Source: Zoroaster sp. YZ-2022 (lineage: Eukaryota > Echinodermata > Asteroidea > Forcipulatida > Zoroasteridae). Taken from it: 64,000 nucleotides of DNA. The stretch covers positions 7,376,135-7,440,134 of the forward strand of contig CM055819.1 in assembly GCA_029582265.1 (NCBI GenBank). Reading direction: 5' to 3'. Below are positions 22,900-36,103 of this stretch, one piece after another. A program made the translations under genes and the position numbers. The notes under the pieces were generated by a model that saw only the letters and a program-made list of their open reading frames with translations, was not told the origin of the DNA and searched no databases. How positions within the stretch are numbered: the first letter of the stretch is position 1; each line of letters opens with the position of its first letter.

Positions 22900-24500
22900 T
22901 TTGTATATGGTGTCACTCTGTAGACGTTACTAATACTAGTCCATAAAATGCACTGAAGTTGCACTTGGTGGGCGTTTGTATTTTGCTTATTGTTTTTTAC
23001 GTGCGAATGGTGTAGGGCACACTGTTTATTCCTGCATGAACTCGATATTCCATTGTGACTCTTTCAAAACATCATTGTTCAACTTGTTTCATTCCGAAGA
23101 AACTGAAACTGGACAAAATCATGGCCCACTTCAATTATCAACAGACCGCCATCCACAATCCGCCATTATTAAACTACATTAGACTCAAAGTCTAAACAAA
23201 AAGACATGGGGAATGTACGATACAGCAATCAAGATGGCAACCAACACAAACACAAACTACTTGCAATCAATTTACATGGGTCAGTCTTTACCTCTGCGGC
23301 AGAAAATATAGTAACTATGCCGGCAACAGATTTCAGTTAATTTATTCAGGGTGAAATTTAATTATTCAATAATAATATGAGAAATAATAGCGTGTAAATT
23401 CACGTTTCTCACCAGTTGAGTCCGTATGTCTCCTGGTATCATATGATGGTATCATATGATGGCATCGGCGATAATCCTTGAAAATTTTTGGACGTTATTT
23501 TGACGAAATTCGTTAATACTTTACCATGAAAATGACTGATATTGCTTATACAATGAGAAGTTACCAACGGTGTAAGGTGAACCAGCCAGGCGATTCCACT
23601 CAAAAGAGAAGGGGGAAATAATTATTAGTGGTCCGTTGTATGCATGGACATTTACATGCTCATTATGCACAAAGTTCAATTGCCGTGTCTATAATTTACT
23701 GAGACCGAGACCTGGTGATCGGACTGGGAGGGGAGATCGAGAACGTCACAGTATCGTGACCTAACACTTCTCATATCACATAACTCGATAGGTATGTTTG
23801 CATGGCCCCATAATACAATACAACGTGGCCTTATATTCAAAAGAATCCCATGCATAACTAGATAAATCAACAGTCTGGAGCCTTTGTTCTGGTGTCAAAT
23901 TAATATCCTTTTTAAGGTTCAAAAGACTGTAATAAAGATTTTGTTTCAAAGTTGTTCGGTTCATTTGAGTTTTGTGTCGGTAAATTTACCCCTTCCCCCC
24001 AAAACAAAAATTAATAAAAAAATAAAAAAATCTGAAGATCAATCTGAAAATCCAGACTACGCCCTTGGCTTTCACAGTACAGAACCAAAACGATAAAGAT
24101 ATATCGCCCGTGTATGGTTACAGTACGACTCAGCTCACAAAATAGAATTTATAAAGCAAACGAATTTTGAAAGCTAATATCGTTGCCGGGAACTGTAAAT
24201 ATATAAAGCAATATTTAAAATGCACTTATTCTGATTGACAGCCGCGCTGGCCAATCGGAAGACTGCTCCACGCCCTCGGCTGGTTACATACAATACATTA
24301 TGTGGTCAAGTTCAACCCGAGGATTAAAACGCGGGCTCCCGCCTTTTACTCTCCCGCCTTTTAGTAATTTGAGTTTTTAATTTCCTGGTACTAATCCTTG
24401 ACAGAAAGAAAGAAAGCATAATGAACTTCCTTAACCTCAGAAACATATCAATTCATCATTTAAATAATTTTTAACGTAAAACTGACTGAAATATACTTTG
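22900..24500. other. Intergenic, nothing recognised
   Basis: No exon or complete repeat stands out. A 12-bp duplication 'gtatcatatgatgg' at about 23437-23462 is the only local repeat. Confidence 0.4.
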
Positions 24501-25605
24501 AAACGATTAAACGTCTTTTCTACACAATGCCACAGGCCCCCCTAATAGTAGAGGCAAAACGTGTAGGTCCCGTGACAAGTATGCGGGGACCAAGGTTTAA
24601 AGGTAGTTTCAATATTAAGGGTTATTGTGAGTCAAATGAGGGGGGTGACCCTCGCGAAAATGTCAGCAGTCACACAAACGGCCAAAATCCAATAAGGCCG
24701 CCATTTGCACATAAATTGGCCTATCGGGGCAAGAGGCTGTATCAGATGTTTGTCTTTTTGGTGGTATCTAAGGTCAATTTCTTGAAATCCTAAGTCAAAC
24801 TAACTTTAGGTTCATATAATACTGTCCAAAAACCAAGATGACTGCCATTTATATATGAATTGGCCTATTTCAACAATAAAATGTGACAGGAAGTAGGCCT
24901 AGCTGTTTTTGTTAGTTTGAACTTGAGGTAATTCTTGCAAATTCTTGGAAAGCAAGGACGCTATGGGCTCACAAGGGTGCACCCCAATAAATAAACTCCC
25001 ATAGCAATCAATGCTACATATAAAACATTTAAAAATCATAACAAAATACTTTGAAGTCTTTACATTTTGATGTCTAACCTTTTATTTTCTATAGTCCAGG
25101 TTGCCCATCGAGTTATTCTCATCACAATGGAAACCACCCACTACATTAGTGAAAACGCCCGCACTGAAAAGGCCTTACGCTTGAAATAAAATTAGGACCA
25201 CTTGTTCAGAGCCTAGTGTATCCAAAATACTCAAAGATAGAAGTCAAGGACCCCCAGGTCATGATATTGGACCATTTTTGCACAATCCATCAAATTTATG
25301 TATGGGCCTCACTTGTTTTTCAGAAAATAAAAATAAATTATGATAACGTTTACGACATGTGTTAGTCTGACAGCTTGGTGATATATTACCGAAAACAATA
25401 AGATAATTTGGACAATCCAACATATGTCAGCCCTAATTTTGAATTTGAAAGGAATACGCATATTCATCTCCCATGGGCTCCCTCCCAAATGAAGTCGTCA
25501 TTGTGTAGGGCCTATTATTAGGTTTTGTTGTCGAAACTGCAGTCTAACCTAAATATATTGATTTGACTTCGTCTACAGGAACATATGTGAAATATTTTAA
25601 TGTGT

Positions 25606-26040
25606 CATTTGCTGATATGGATCCTATGGTATTTGGATGGCACAATGTGTCAGTTTTGCCACTTTTATTATGGCTTTATTATGAACAGCGCAGTTATTGT
25701 GCTGATTTGCCACTTTTAGGAGCTGATATGGGTCCTGAACTGCATTTGGATGGCACAATGGTGTAGTTTTGCCACTCTTTGGTTGCTGATATGGGGTCCT
25801 TAACGGCATGGGTACAGCGCAGTCGTACTGAATTTCCACTATTTCGTTGCTTATAATTATGGGTCCTGAACTGCATTTGGACGACGGCACAATGGTGTAA
25901 TTTGTCCACTCTTTGGTTGCTGATATTGGGTCCTTAACGGTATGAGTACAGCGTAGTCGTACTGAATTGCCACTATTTCGTTGCTTATATGGGTCCTGAA
26001 CTGCATTTGGACGGCACAATCATGGTGCAGATTTGCTAGT
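25606..26040. repeat. Tandem repeat inside the foldback element
   Basis: 'gctgatatgggtcctgaact' + 'gcatttggatggcacaatgg' and 'ttgccactctttggttgctg' recur about five times, with a period near 90 bp and some divergence. The minus-strand ORFs here are repeat artefacts. Confidence 0.85.
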
Positions 26041-26839
26041 GTTTAAGCTCTTTTAATATTTACAAGTGCTTTAAAAAATACACAGGCAGCCATTTTGAAT
26101 TTGGTAGCAGCCATCTTGTTTTTTTAAGTAAGACTAATTGCGGTGACACCATGTGGAATCTCAATTGAGTAGTAATTAGTTCTGAAAAGAACTGGTGGTA
26201 CAACTCGACGTTTCGATCAGTATGCTCTGGTCGTCCTCAGGAGAATGTTTTTTTAAGTTAATGTGAATTTACAATTTCTCCGTCCAACTTTGGAGCAAGA
26301 AAGTGACAAAAAAATACAACTAATATCAATGAGATTACCAGCTGTTGTATGTGTTATTCTGATGCCATTTCCTGTAGGATTGGCGGCCATATTGGATTTA
26401 TGGCAGCCATCTTTAATTTTATAGCAGCTTTTGTGAGCCAATCGCTTCCTTGCTTTCCAAATTGCACTGAAGAATTATCTCAAGCAACATCCAAACTAAC
26501 ACAAAAAGCTGCCTCCTGTCACATTTTATTGTTGAAATAGGCCAATCCATGTAGAAATGGCGGCCATCTTTAATTTTTGGCAGCCATCTTGGTTTTTGGA
26601 CAGTTTTTATATGAACCTAGTTTGTTTGACTTAAGATTTCGAGAATTTGATCTTAGATATTACCAAAAAGACAATTTTTTTTTTTCTGAAACAGCTCCTT
26701 GCCCCGATAGGCCAATTTATGTGCAAATGGCGGCCACATTGGATTTTGGCCGTTTGCGCGAAATGCCGACATTTTCGCGAGGGTCAACCCCACTCATTTT
26801 ATTCAGCACCTTTCAATAGACTGTTCCATGAAATATTCT

Positions 26840-27044
26840 AATTGCATTCGCACATGCGCTTAAACACCACTGGTTGGCAAACGGGATCGTCATGCAACGC
26901 CATGCGCGCGCTATAGCGCCTAGCGCACGCTATATTCTGTCAATATAATGGAGACCAAGCTATAACGCGCGCTAGGCGTTGCGCGACGATCCCGCTTTTG
27001 AGTTTGCCAACCAGTGGTGCTTGAGCGCATGCGTGAATGTAATT
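26840..27044. mobile_element. Nested palindromic MITE, ~205 bp
   Basis: 'aattgcattcgcacatgcgc' at the left pairs with 'gcgcatgcgtgaatgtaatt' at the right. Stems extend about 75 bp through 'ccactggttggcaaac' and 'gtttgccaaccagtgg'. It interrupts the right arm of the larger foldback ('atgaaatattct' | element | 'agcacatttcatgg') and is therefore younger. Confidence 0.8.
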
Positions 27045-27140
27045 AGCACATTTCATGGGAAAGGCCATTGTATAGAAACCACCTTCAAACCTTGGTTCCC
27101 ACTTGTCACGGGACCTACACGTTTTGTCTCTACTATAGGC

Positions 27141-27430
27141 CAAGGAGGAAAAACGGTTTCTGGTCTCCGCGCGCGTCGCCTCAGACCTGCAATTTTATTA
27201 TTTATTTATTTATTTATTTGGGGGGAGGGGAGGGGGGGGGGTAAGGGTGGGTGGGGGATATGAAACGATGTCCAACTGCAGCCAAAACTGCTGGAACGAT
27301 TGGAATTCTGACTTTTTCGCATAGGGGCATGAACGTTTGCCCGATTTGTGAGGCCTCTCTTAGCCACCATACTTTGTGTATGGGAAATTTGGTCTGGTTC
27401 AAATAACCGCGTCTACATGTATCACGTTGG
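27141..27430 (+). mobile_element. MITE family M1 copy
   Basis: Begins 'ggccaaggaggaaaaacggt' with 'tttctggtctccgcgcgcgt', and contains 'gccaccatactttgtgtatg'. A poly-G/ATTT run is inserted in the middle. It directly abuts the outer edge of the foldback element. Confidence 0.65.
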
Positions 27431-28855
27431 GGGAAAATTACCTACAAATTTGCAACAATTTTAAACCCGTTACAAAGTTAGTTATCAACCCTTCTGCATG
27501 TAATATTTAATATTGTTTATTCCTTTCAGTTAGTATGGTTGCACATTAAATTCAAGGGAAAAACAACTTCAGAGATTTAACACCAAATTTGTATAGATAT
27601 ATTTTAAAATGTATTTAAATACAGACACCATAGAGGAAAGCCATAATATCAGCCCGTTTACAACCTTGCCCATTTACATTTATACACTACTTCTTACTCA
27701 CAGGTCACAATAATGCAATTGAGTACATACAGTCTTAAAGATGAACTTGAAGCAAATGTCAATAATTGACTTTTCAACATTTTAAGAGAGGTTATTTCAT
27801 AAGAAAACCAAACAACGTAAGTGTTTTATATCAACCCAAGGTAAAATATTGTGAAGTCATTTTGTCCAAACTCCCTTCGTCTCAAATCGTCCCTAATTTG
27901 CCATAGTGACCAATCCCGAATTAAGTTGGCATAGTGACCAATGCGGTATTGGTCACTTTGCCAAATTACAAAAATAGCCAGTTAGAGCATTCGTCATTTG
28001 AATGCATGCTCTATCTCCAAAACTATAAGGAATACATGCATGTGGATTAGATACAATGGTAGGTCTCTTCCTGAATGTACTAATGGGCGGGAAAACTTAA
28101 AATTGAAAAACATCGGATTGGTCACTATGGCAAATTCGGGACGTAATGTAAACAGACATAAGGTCCAATTGGGGGAAAACAAGTGGTCTTTCTATCGTTT
28201 ACACATGCAACAGCGCTGACATTTTCGGTTATTTTACAAAATACTAATACTTCGAGTGATTTTGCGACATCAGGAATGCGATTTTTAAACGTAAGTGGAC
28301 CATTTGTTGATTGGTTTTTCTGAATTTGGAGACAAAAGGAGCGAGGAGAAAGTGACTTTTTATACTATTTTACTGTGGGTTTAGATAACAAAATGTATGG
28401 TGTAAAGTTTCCTTAAGACATGGCCTCTCTCGAAATTGGAAAAGGTCTATTATTAATATTTGCTCAGAGCCACTTTAAATAAAGTTCACAAAAAAAACCA
28501 GAAAATAAATAAATATTAAAAATAAATTTGAAAACACTTTTCTTTTTTAAAGAAATACAGGCTTAATAATTGAATACTGCTAACTGTCATAATTACTTTT
28601 CATACATATTTCTTAAATAGTTTGAAACCATCCACACACAAACAAACATTAAGTTTGATTTAAGTATATAATCCTTTGTAAAAAAAAATGGCACAACCCC
28701 CCCCCCCCCAGATAATATGTAGCTGGTTCCAATGTCATTGTTGAAAGTGCAGCATAAATATTGGGTGCCTCAGTTCAATGGCAGCATTTAATCACAAGTT
28801 AACCATATGGATTGTTCCATTTTCACGTGGCGAAGCCTTGTTAATGGTACAGTCC

Positions 28856-29152
28856 AGGGCCAATTTCACAGAGATGCCAAGCGGAGAATTTTGCTTAGCA
28901 AATATTTTCGCTAAGTAATAAAAACCAGACTGCCAGCCAAGTTAACTTGACTCCGTGTTAATTCAACACTTCCTTCAGTTGAATTTAACTTTATAAAGTG
29001 TTGTCACGAACTATTATGTGGTTAATTCAACACTTTAGTTTTAAGAGTGTTTAAAGTGCACGTTTGGCTGGTAATCAAGAAAATCTGTTAAGCAAATATT
29101 TCTGATAGGAAGATTTATCTGCTAAGTGGCTCTATGAAAATTGCCCCAGATG
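28856..29152. mobile_element. MITE family M3 ('ggccaatttca' ends)
   Basis: Inverted ends 'gggccaatttcacagag' and 'ctatgaaaattgcccc' enclose 'gcttagcaaatattttcgct' and 'ggctggtaatcaagaaaatc' blocks. Sister copies are at 56890-57184 and 59535-59726. 27440-28855 holds no gene I can see, apart from homopolymer runs. Confidence 0.7.
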
Positions 29153-29971
29153 TTTCCGAGTAATAAGGCTGTATCCAAAATGACGGCTTTGGCTATGGCT
29201 ATATCAATGTTTCTTCCTACGTGTATACTTCAGCATTGCCCTGCAGCCATAGTCAAAAAGTGCTCAATTCGGACACGGCCTAATAAATGCTCCCATTGGA
29301 ATAAATGAAGGCACTAAATATGGATATCCTTCCTCATTGATATAACTCACACTTAGACCCTTGTGAACATGTTACCGAGTGATATAATCTCAGTCAAATT
29401 TGTAAGCCTACGAATTGAACTAAATATTCACGTAACAATCAGCCATTCCACAACACTGTCGGCGTTTTCCGTCGCTTGACTTCTTAAATAATGTAATTTT
29501 AAGTGAGAACCATAAAATGCATACCAGCTTCTCACTCACCTCCTTCCGAATATCACGCCATTCCTGATGTTTATATAAAACAACTGACCACTCTTACCGA
29601 AGAATACAAGATTTTCTACATGGAAAATTAGGTTTTTGACCGCCATGCTGTTGACAAGTTTGTTTATGGGATGGCAACATCATCCCCAGGTTCTAAACCA
29701 ATTCTGGGTTCGATGCTGCTCGAAAGTTATTAGGGGAGAGGTTGTGCAATGATCGGACCTGCCAACTGGATGACAGGTGATGTGCATTCCACCATGGAGG
29801 AAGGCATGGTTCCACCATTCACATGACAAGGATCTGTTGTGAATTATATAATTTTAAGGGAAGGTACGTGTGGAGCACTGGTATTTGGTAACGTATGTTT
29901 ACTTTAACTATCTAGTTTTCAAGAAAGATATAAAATTAATCCGTGAAAGCACGATCAGACTGAATACTTTA

Positions 29972-30360
29972 GGCCACAAAAAAAAAAGTCTCCGGTTTCT
30001 GGTCATCAGTGGCTTCAAAATCGGTGCGGTGACGCGCTTTTTTTTCGGCCATCTTTTTTTTGTTTTTTGTTTGTCTGTTTGTTTTGCCAACAGGGAAATA
30101 CGTGATACATTGTATACGCGGGGACCAAGTTTCCCATTATACAAAGTATGGTGGCTAAGAGAGGCCACACAAATCGGGCAAACGTTCATACCCCTATGTG
30201 AAAAGTCGTTGCGCGCACAGCACGGCAGAATTCCAATCGATCAAGCAATTTTGGCTGCAATTGGGCATCGTTTCATAGCAACAAAAACCAAATTAAAAAT
30301 GCCGACGCGCGAGTCTGATGCGACACGCGCGGAGACCAGAAACCAGGGACTTATTTGGCC
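29972..30360 (+). mobile_element. MITE family M1, complete copy
   Basis: 389 bp bounded by GGCC. 'aaagtctccggtttctggtc' at the left pairs with 'gaccagaaaccagggact' at the right. TTA flanks both sides, a Harbinger-type target duplication. Non-coding. Confidence 0.8.
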
Positions 30361-30934
30361 TTATTAGACTGTTGCCAATTTTACGCCAGGAACGATGTTT
30401 TGACAATCCTCTCGATAATGCATTATTCATGCTTATGAACAGCAAGCAGTACAACATGCTGTGTATAATTTATGCCACCTTCAGTACAGGGCAGAAAGCT
30501 TCCTCTACTAACAGGATCTGCACAGGCATGACCACATTACACTGCACTGAAAACTTGCCAAACCTTTAAGGTTTTCAAAAACACGGAACTTATAAAGAGT
30601 AAAGTTACCTAAATGTGTTGGCACCACATTTTCAATAATGGGTTATTTGCATATGACGTCATAAACTGAAGAGCGCCCTCGTACAGTGGCAAAAGAAGGT
30701 CACTCATTAGACTGGTCCCCCGTCTTTATATCCTATCAAGGATAGAGCACTGGTCTCTATATTATAGAGATCAGTGGGATAGAACCATCTTCGGGTGTAC
30801 CATTCAAGGGATTTCATTAGATACGTTGTGCGGAAGATTTGCATGATTCGATTCTGAGGCTTGTGCGCGCACAACCAAGGTCAAAGTTGAATCCCCAGGG
30901 GGGAAAAACATGGCAGCTGTGCGCGTGCGGCCAG

Positions 30935-31230
30935 TATCTGGTGTAATTCACGAGCCTCGAAGCGTGACGTCAGATCTTCAGGCGATGTGCTAGCCTGCTA
31001 TAACCGCTAGCTACCAACCAAGGCCAAAGTTTGAATCTCTCCCAAACTGAGAGGCCTGTATCTGGCGTAATTCACGAGCCTCAAAGCGTGACGTCAGATC
31101 TTCAGGCGATGTGCTAGCCTGCTATAACCGCTAGCTACCAACCAAGGCCAAAGTTTGAATCTCTCCCAAACTGAGAGGCTGGTATCTGGCGTAATTCACG
31201 AGCCTCAAAGCGTGACATCAGATCGTCAGG
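30935..31230. repeat. Tandem repeat, ~124 bp unit
   Basis: 'gagcctcgaagcgtgacgtc' (about 30952) recurs at about 31076 and 31200, followed each time by 'gctagcctgctataaccgct' and 'ctctcccaaactgagaggc'. About 2.5 units. Confidence 0.9.
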
Positions 31231-31479
31231 CTAGTCACTCATTGGTTCATGTCTGCGCACTTTGCGTACAAGTGACCATCTTTTGCCTCAGTTTGTGACA
31301 TCAATGTATGTCTATTGTGAACACGCCCCCCCTCCTCCCAACACAACACCAATCCCCCCCCCCCTTCACAAAAACAATGTTCATGGTTCAAGCCAACTTT
31401 AGTTTCAATTGTTGTTCTACTTTCTGGATCAAAAATTAGGACTTTGGTCAACAACATGGACATTTTGTTCCCTTAAACG

Positions 31480-31693
31480 GACAATATCATCACAATCAAC
31501 AGGGCATGGAATCAGAGTGCTAGTTTTAGATTAACTCAGTGACTGAAAATAATACCCCACATGATAAGGTCATGTTACCATTGCTGTTGCATAATTGAGT
31601 AATTTTCAGTCGCTGTGTTCATCTTAAACTAGGACAGCCATTCCATGTCCTGTTGAAAGTCTGCTCTGATCGTGACGATACTGTCCCTTTAAG
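31480..31693. mobile_element. MITE family M2 copy
   Basis: 'ggacaatatcatcacaatca' at the left, complementary 'gatcgtgacgatactgtccc' at the right. The internal 'gtgactgaaaataa' and 'ttttcagtcgctgtg' pair as well. Confidence 0.75.
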
Positions 31694-32169
31694 TTGTAGG
31701 TATAGACCATACAAAAGTACACACACACAAAATTGGTGATAATTAAATCAGTATTTGCACTAACTATTAATAATAATAATGTCTTATTCTTGAATACCTT
31801 TGAGTACATAACCTTTCAATGTGGGCGGGGGGGTATCTTTTCTTTGCACTGCATTTGTCTTCTAAAGTTTTTTTCCGTTGCTGTGCTGGTAACATTGCAC
31901 ATTTTTTTACAACATAATTTAACAGCATAGAGCATACTGCATAATTACATCATCAACAATACATTACTAATAACATATTTTTGTATTTACTATGTTTTGT
32001 GATGGCAACTGTATTCGGATATTTTGTACACAATATTTAAATTTTAATACTTTTTTTATAAAGAATTTAATTATTTGTATTTTAGATACAATTTCATATT
32101 TATAGATCATATTTATATTTCTTAAAGGTGCAACATCACGGTCTGTGTCAACACGTTTTCGCAAACTAA

Positions 32170-32366
32170 AAGGGACAGTATCGTCACGATCAGAGCAGAC
32201 TTTTCAACGGGGCATGGAATCGGTGTACTAATTTAAGACTGAAAATTACTGGCTCAGTTAATATGACCTTATACGGCCGAGTATTATTTCCTGTCGCTGA
32301 GTTAATCTAAAACTAGCACTCCGATTCCATGCCCTGTTGATTGTGACGACACTGTCTCTTTAAATG
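32170..32366. mobile_element. MITE family M2 copy
   Basis: 'aaagggacagtatcgtcacg' pairs with 'gtgacgacactgtctcttt'. Both ends also carry 'gggcatggaatcggtg' and its complement 'ccgattccatgccctg'. Confidence 0.75.
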
Positions 32367-32524
32367 GAAAATGCCAAGCCTAGTATGCGTTACATAAATA
32401 AAGTGATAACGATACATAATGGTAATTTTAAGAATGGTAACGATGTACTTTTACTGTTGATATTGGTCTGAATAGGGTAAGGCTGTGCCGGGTATCCGGA
32501 TACCCGACTGAAACTGTCATTATC

Positions 32525-32575
32525 CGGTTCCAATTTCCGGTTCCAATTTCCGGTTCCAATTTCCGGTTCCATTTT
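32525..32575. repeat. 14-bp tandem repeat
   Basis: 'ccggttccaattt' repeated about 3.5 times. 32580-33600 holds nothing else I recognise. Confidence 0.9.
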
Positions 32576-33599
32576 CCAGTTCTAATTACTCGTAATCGAC
32601 TTTTGAAAATTTTGACTGAACAATTTATGCCACACAAAATTTTTTGAAAACATTTTTTGTGTGTGTGGGAAATGGGGATTCTACGAGTCGTTTAGCTCTT
32701 ATTACACACCTGCTCAGTACTAAGCATAATGCATGTCTATGCCACGAGTCAAGAAGGAAAACTAGGAAATTGCGCCACCAGTGGATCATGCACGGAACGG
32801 TATGAGATCTTCTCACCTGACCACCTTAACTGTCTTAGTTTACAAAGTCGGTAGAAAATAAATCACACACAATTTACTGACACACTTTCGACACCACTGA
32901 CACTCGAAAGCATGACTGCTTAAAACTGGATGATTGTAGCAATGGGTTCTTGGTTGCCAAGAAACCCCATCACATGGTTTTGTTGTCACAGACGACATCT
33001 CAAAAGATGCACACCATTAAAGGCTCACTTTAAATGTATGGCCACTTTTTAATTTAAAAACCAAATTGTTGCAAAACATTTTTCATGCCATTCTGAAATT
33101 CTTTTTGCAGTTGTGAGAAACATTAAAGAAGTGCAAGTCAATAGGATTAATGCAAGATTTGTATTACAGGATTGTGATTTGACAAGTACAAAGTACAAAA
33201 TCCTGAAAAATTGGTAGCTGGCCTAAGTCTCCCTTTGGTCTAAAGGACAAAGCCCCCTGAACCTCTTGGATGTTTAATTTTGGCGGATTTACAGACTCTC
33301 CACATCCCCACAGACAAGAAACTAGAGGTTTGGACACAATACAGGCTACTTCTTTCTTTCAATCTCTTGAGAACATTTCAGGGCAAAGGGAGATTTGCGA
33401 AAATCCTGAAATCAGGAAAAATCCTGAGAAATCACAGACCTGAAGACGTATTATTCTGTGAAATAATCATCCTTTTCTGGTACATTGTGTCATTTATGAT
33501 TAAATCATAAAAATGCATTAAGATTAAGAATGTTTACATTCACATTAATTCAGAATTTATGAAAGAGAACTCTTTCCTAGATTCCAACTGGAAGTAAGT

Positions 33600-35060
33600 T
33601 CACTTTTCTTAAAAATGGCAGCTTCTCAGACAAATTTGGTATCATTTTTAAAACAATCCTCTGAGGCCACTCCAAGCTGTTGCAGTTGTTGCCAGTGGCC
33701 TCATACGGTTACAATTGTCACACCACTTATTAAACATTGCAGGGTAAGGTGGTCTCCCATTGATACATTGCAGGCCATACTAATAATGTTCAAATAACCA
33801 GCTGTACCTGGCTAGTATATTACTGTACACACACCCATACAAAACCACTAAAGACTGTGGTTTGTAATGGCCTTCAGTGTGTGTTGAGTATGTAATCGGA
33901 GATGGTCTTATTTACAGTGGCCTTGGGTGGCACTCAGTTGAACTTAACTCTTTTTGGACGGCACGCCCTTTTAGAAGCCCATATGCTCGTCGTAATCGGA
34001 CAGCGCGCCACTTTAGAAGCCCAACGCGCACGCGACATAGGCCCGACGTCATCACCTGACAACATCGTTGTGTTTTGACTTGTTTTGACAACAGAATACG
34101 CAACTAACCAATAAGAATTCGAGGTCATGTACCTTCAATGCAAATTAGCTAATAAATATTGAGTATTGATGACGTTTATGACTACGAGAACAGACGAAAC
34201 ACTCCGATCCGAGAGCTCAGATTGTGTCAAGTTTTTGTTTACGTTAATTACACATGACCCTATGCAGTTTACCACACACGTTGAATTAAAAATGGCGGCC
34301 TCCATGGAACTCACAACAAGATGCGAAACATGATATTTTCATGGAATTATGAAGTGGGAAGTGCTGATGAAGGTGATTATGCTGACGATGTTGACTTTGA
34401 ACACCCTGACAGTGATGGAAGTTTTGATTTTAGGAAAACGACCGTAAAAGCTGTTAATATGAGGTCATATGTACCAACTACAATAGCGATATAGCGATAC
34501 GGTATGTTGTATCAATGTTGTAAATTATGATTTTTGTTACATAAACAGTGGGTTTCAAACCATTATGGGTAATATTATTATGCCCTGACATATTCTAACA
34601 TAAACAAACCACCTTTGTTTATCATACAATGCATATTTCCAATACCTTGTAGATGTATTGATATTTATTCTGCGGAACGATAAATATAAGTTTATATTTG
34701 GATGGATGCAATGCATTATGGGTATTCCCAACATGACCCCCATCTCAATATTCACACTCAGTAAGTCATAACCTTTATTTTGATACCTTACTCTCTTCAA
34801 TTGGCAAAAGATGAAAAATATTATTAATAATTTCCACACTTGACCTTGATGTTTAGAGTATCAAATTACAGTATCAAATTACACTAATTACATTAATTCC
34901 GTCCACACATGTAAAATAACTCTGGCTAGAAAGAGTTAAGATTACTTGGAAAGGACAGCAGTGGCTTGTATGCAGTAAAGGTTGGTGTAGAACGTATTGG
35001 AAATTTAGTGGATGGGAGTGGCCTCCATGTGTAGTAGGGTTATAAGCTTTATACCAAGCA
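33600..35060 (+). repeat. Dispersed repeat split by a TTAA insertion
   Basis: 33610-33943 plus 34940-35060 match 58345-58635: 'ctcccattgatacattgcag', 'cagtggccttgggtggca', 'agattacttggaaaggaca' and 'gagtggcctccatgtgtag' occur in the same order. The copy at 58 kb is uninterrupted and so shows the pre-insertion state. Confidence 0.75.
33944..34939. mobile_element. piggyBac-like element, ~1 kb, TTAA duplication
   Basis: TTAA at 33944-33947 and 34936-34939 bounds the insert. Ends 'ctctttttggacgg' and (reverse complement) 'ctctttctagcc' are inverted. An acidic ORF remnant at about 34321-34490 (GDYADDVDFEHPDSDGSF) resembles the acidic N-terminus of piggyBac transposases, but no catalytic domain remains. 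The matching uninterrupted repeat at 58 kb defines the ends. Confidence 0.75.
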
Positions 35061-35659
35061 AGTTTAAGCTTCAAATTTGACCATTTTGTTATTTTTATGA
35101 ATTACCAATTCTATCAATTATCTTTTAAATGACAGTCAAATGTGCTGGTGGAATTATTTTATTCTGTGTACAGAAAAAAATTGAATGAACAACTTTGCTC
35201 CTTATTTGTTACCATTCTGCTTTCGGTCAAGTTATGCAACCCAAACTTCAAGTGACGCCCATCAAAAACACACACTAGGCATAAAGTGATGTTACAGGCA
35301 AGTACATGTTGGTCTTTCTGATCTGCGTTTCTATGAAACAGAGCACAGACATAAGTTGAAGTACTGTAAGATATTGCTTGGTTAAAGAGAAGTTCCAACA
35401 TCGGCAGTTAATGTTTTGAGGCTTTGCATGGTTGTAGTATTGTTATCAGATACGGTTTGTGGTAACACCATATGGATATATATCCCCTACTTTTTGGCCC
35501 TGGGGTAAAGTCCATAGGATCATAACCCCAGAATTGTTCAGGCAGTAAACAGAATAAATAACAAGCAAAAAAGGCCAAAAATTCAGAAATTTCTTTAGTA
35601 ATTTTGTATATAAGTAAGATTTGTAGCTTTGCATGGTGAAAAGGATCAGTAAAGACTGT

Positions 35660-35820
35660 TTGCGGTGACACCATGCTATAAATTCTCTTTTGTGTAGTAA
35701 TTACTTCTGGAAAGAACTGGTGGCTGCAACTCGATATTTCGAGCAGTATGCTCTGATTGTCTTCAGGAGAACCACAGCTGTAACCACCAGTTCTTTATAG
35801 AACTAATTACTACTCAAAAA
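35660..35820. repeat. Hairpin repeat 'actggtggctgcaac'
   Basis: 'agtaattacttctggaaaga' returns as 'tctttatagaactaattact', enclosing 'tcgagcagtatgctctgatt'. Partial relatives lie at 26160-26240 and 43225-43310. Dispersed repeat of unknown class. Confidence 0.6.
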
Positions 35821-35836
35821 CAGTCTTGACTTCAAC

Positions 35837-36056
35837 GGGACAATATCGTCACGATCAAATCAGACTTTCAATAGGGCATGGAATCAGTGTCATAGTTTAA
35901 GATGAACACAATGACTGAAAATTACTGGCTCATTTATGCAGCAGCAATAGTAATATAACCATATTACATGGGGATATTTTTAGTATAACTGAGTTATTTT
36001 AAAACTAGCACTCCGATTCCATGCACTGTTGATCGTGACGATATTGTCCCTTTAAT
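35837..36056. mobile_element. MITE family M2 copy
   Basis: 'gggacaatatcgtcacgatc' at the left is matched by 'gatcgtgacgatattgtccc' at the right. It lies about 50 bp beyond the UBE2O stop codon, i.e. in the expected 3' UTR. Confidence 0.8.
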
Positions 36057-36103
36057 TTGGGACATGTAATTACCGATGTTGTTTAACCTTTAACCTACAC
36101 CTC

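Larger units (their letters stand above)
24545..27135. mobile_element. Foldback element, ~2.6 kb, with central tandem array
   Basis: The left arm (about 24545-24990) and right arm (about 26430-27135) are inverted. 'gtgtaggtcccgtgacaagt' pairs with 'acttgtcacgggacctacac', 'gaccctcgcgaaaatgtc' with 'gacattttcgcgagggtc', and 'aataaaatgtgacaggaag' with 'cctgtcacattttattg'. The arms contain repeated 'atggcggccat' motifs. The right arm is interrupted by a nested palindromic MITE (26840-27044), the centre by tandem repeats. No transposase seen. Confidence 0.75.

Noticed and set aside
24527..24793. 88-codon ORF
   Set aside because: Lies in the arm of a foldback element; its mirror sequence is in the other arm and it has no domain.
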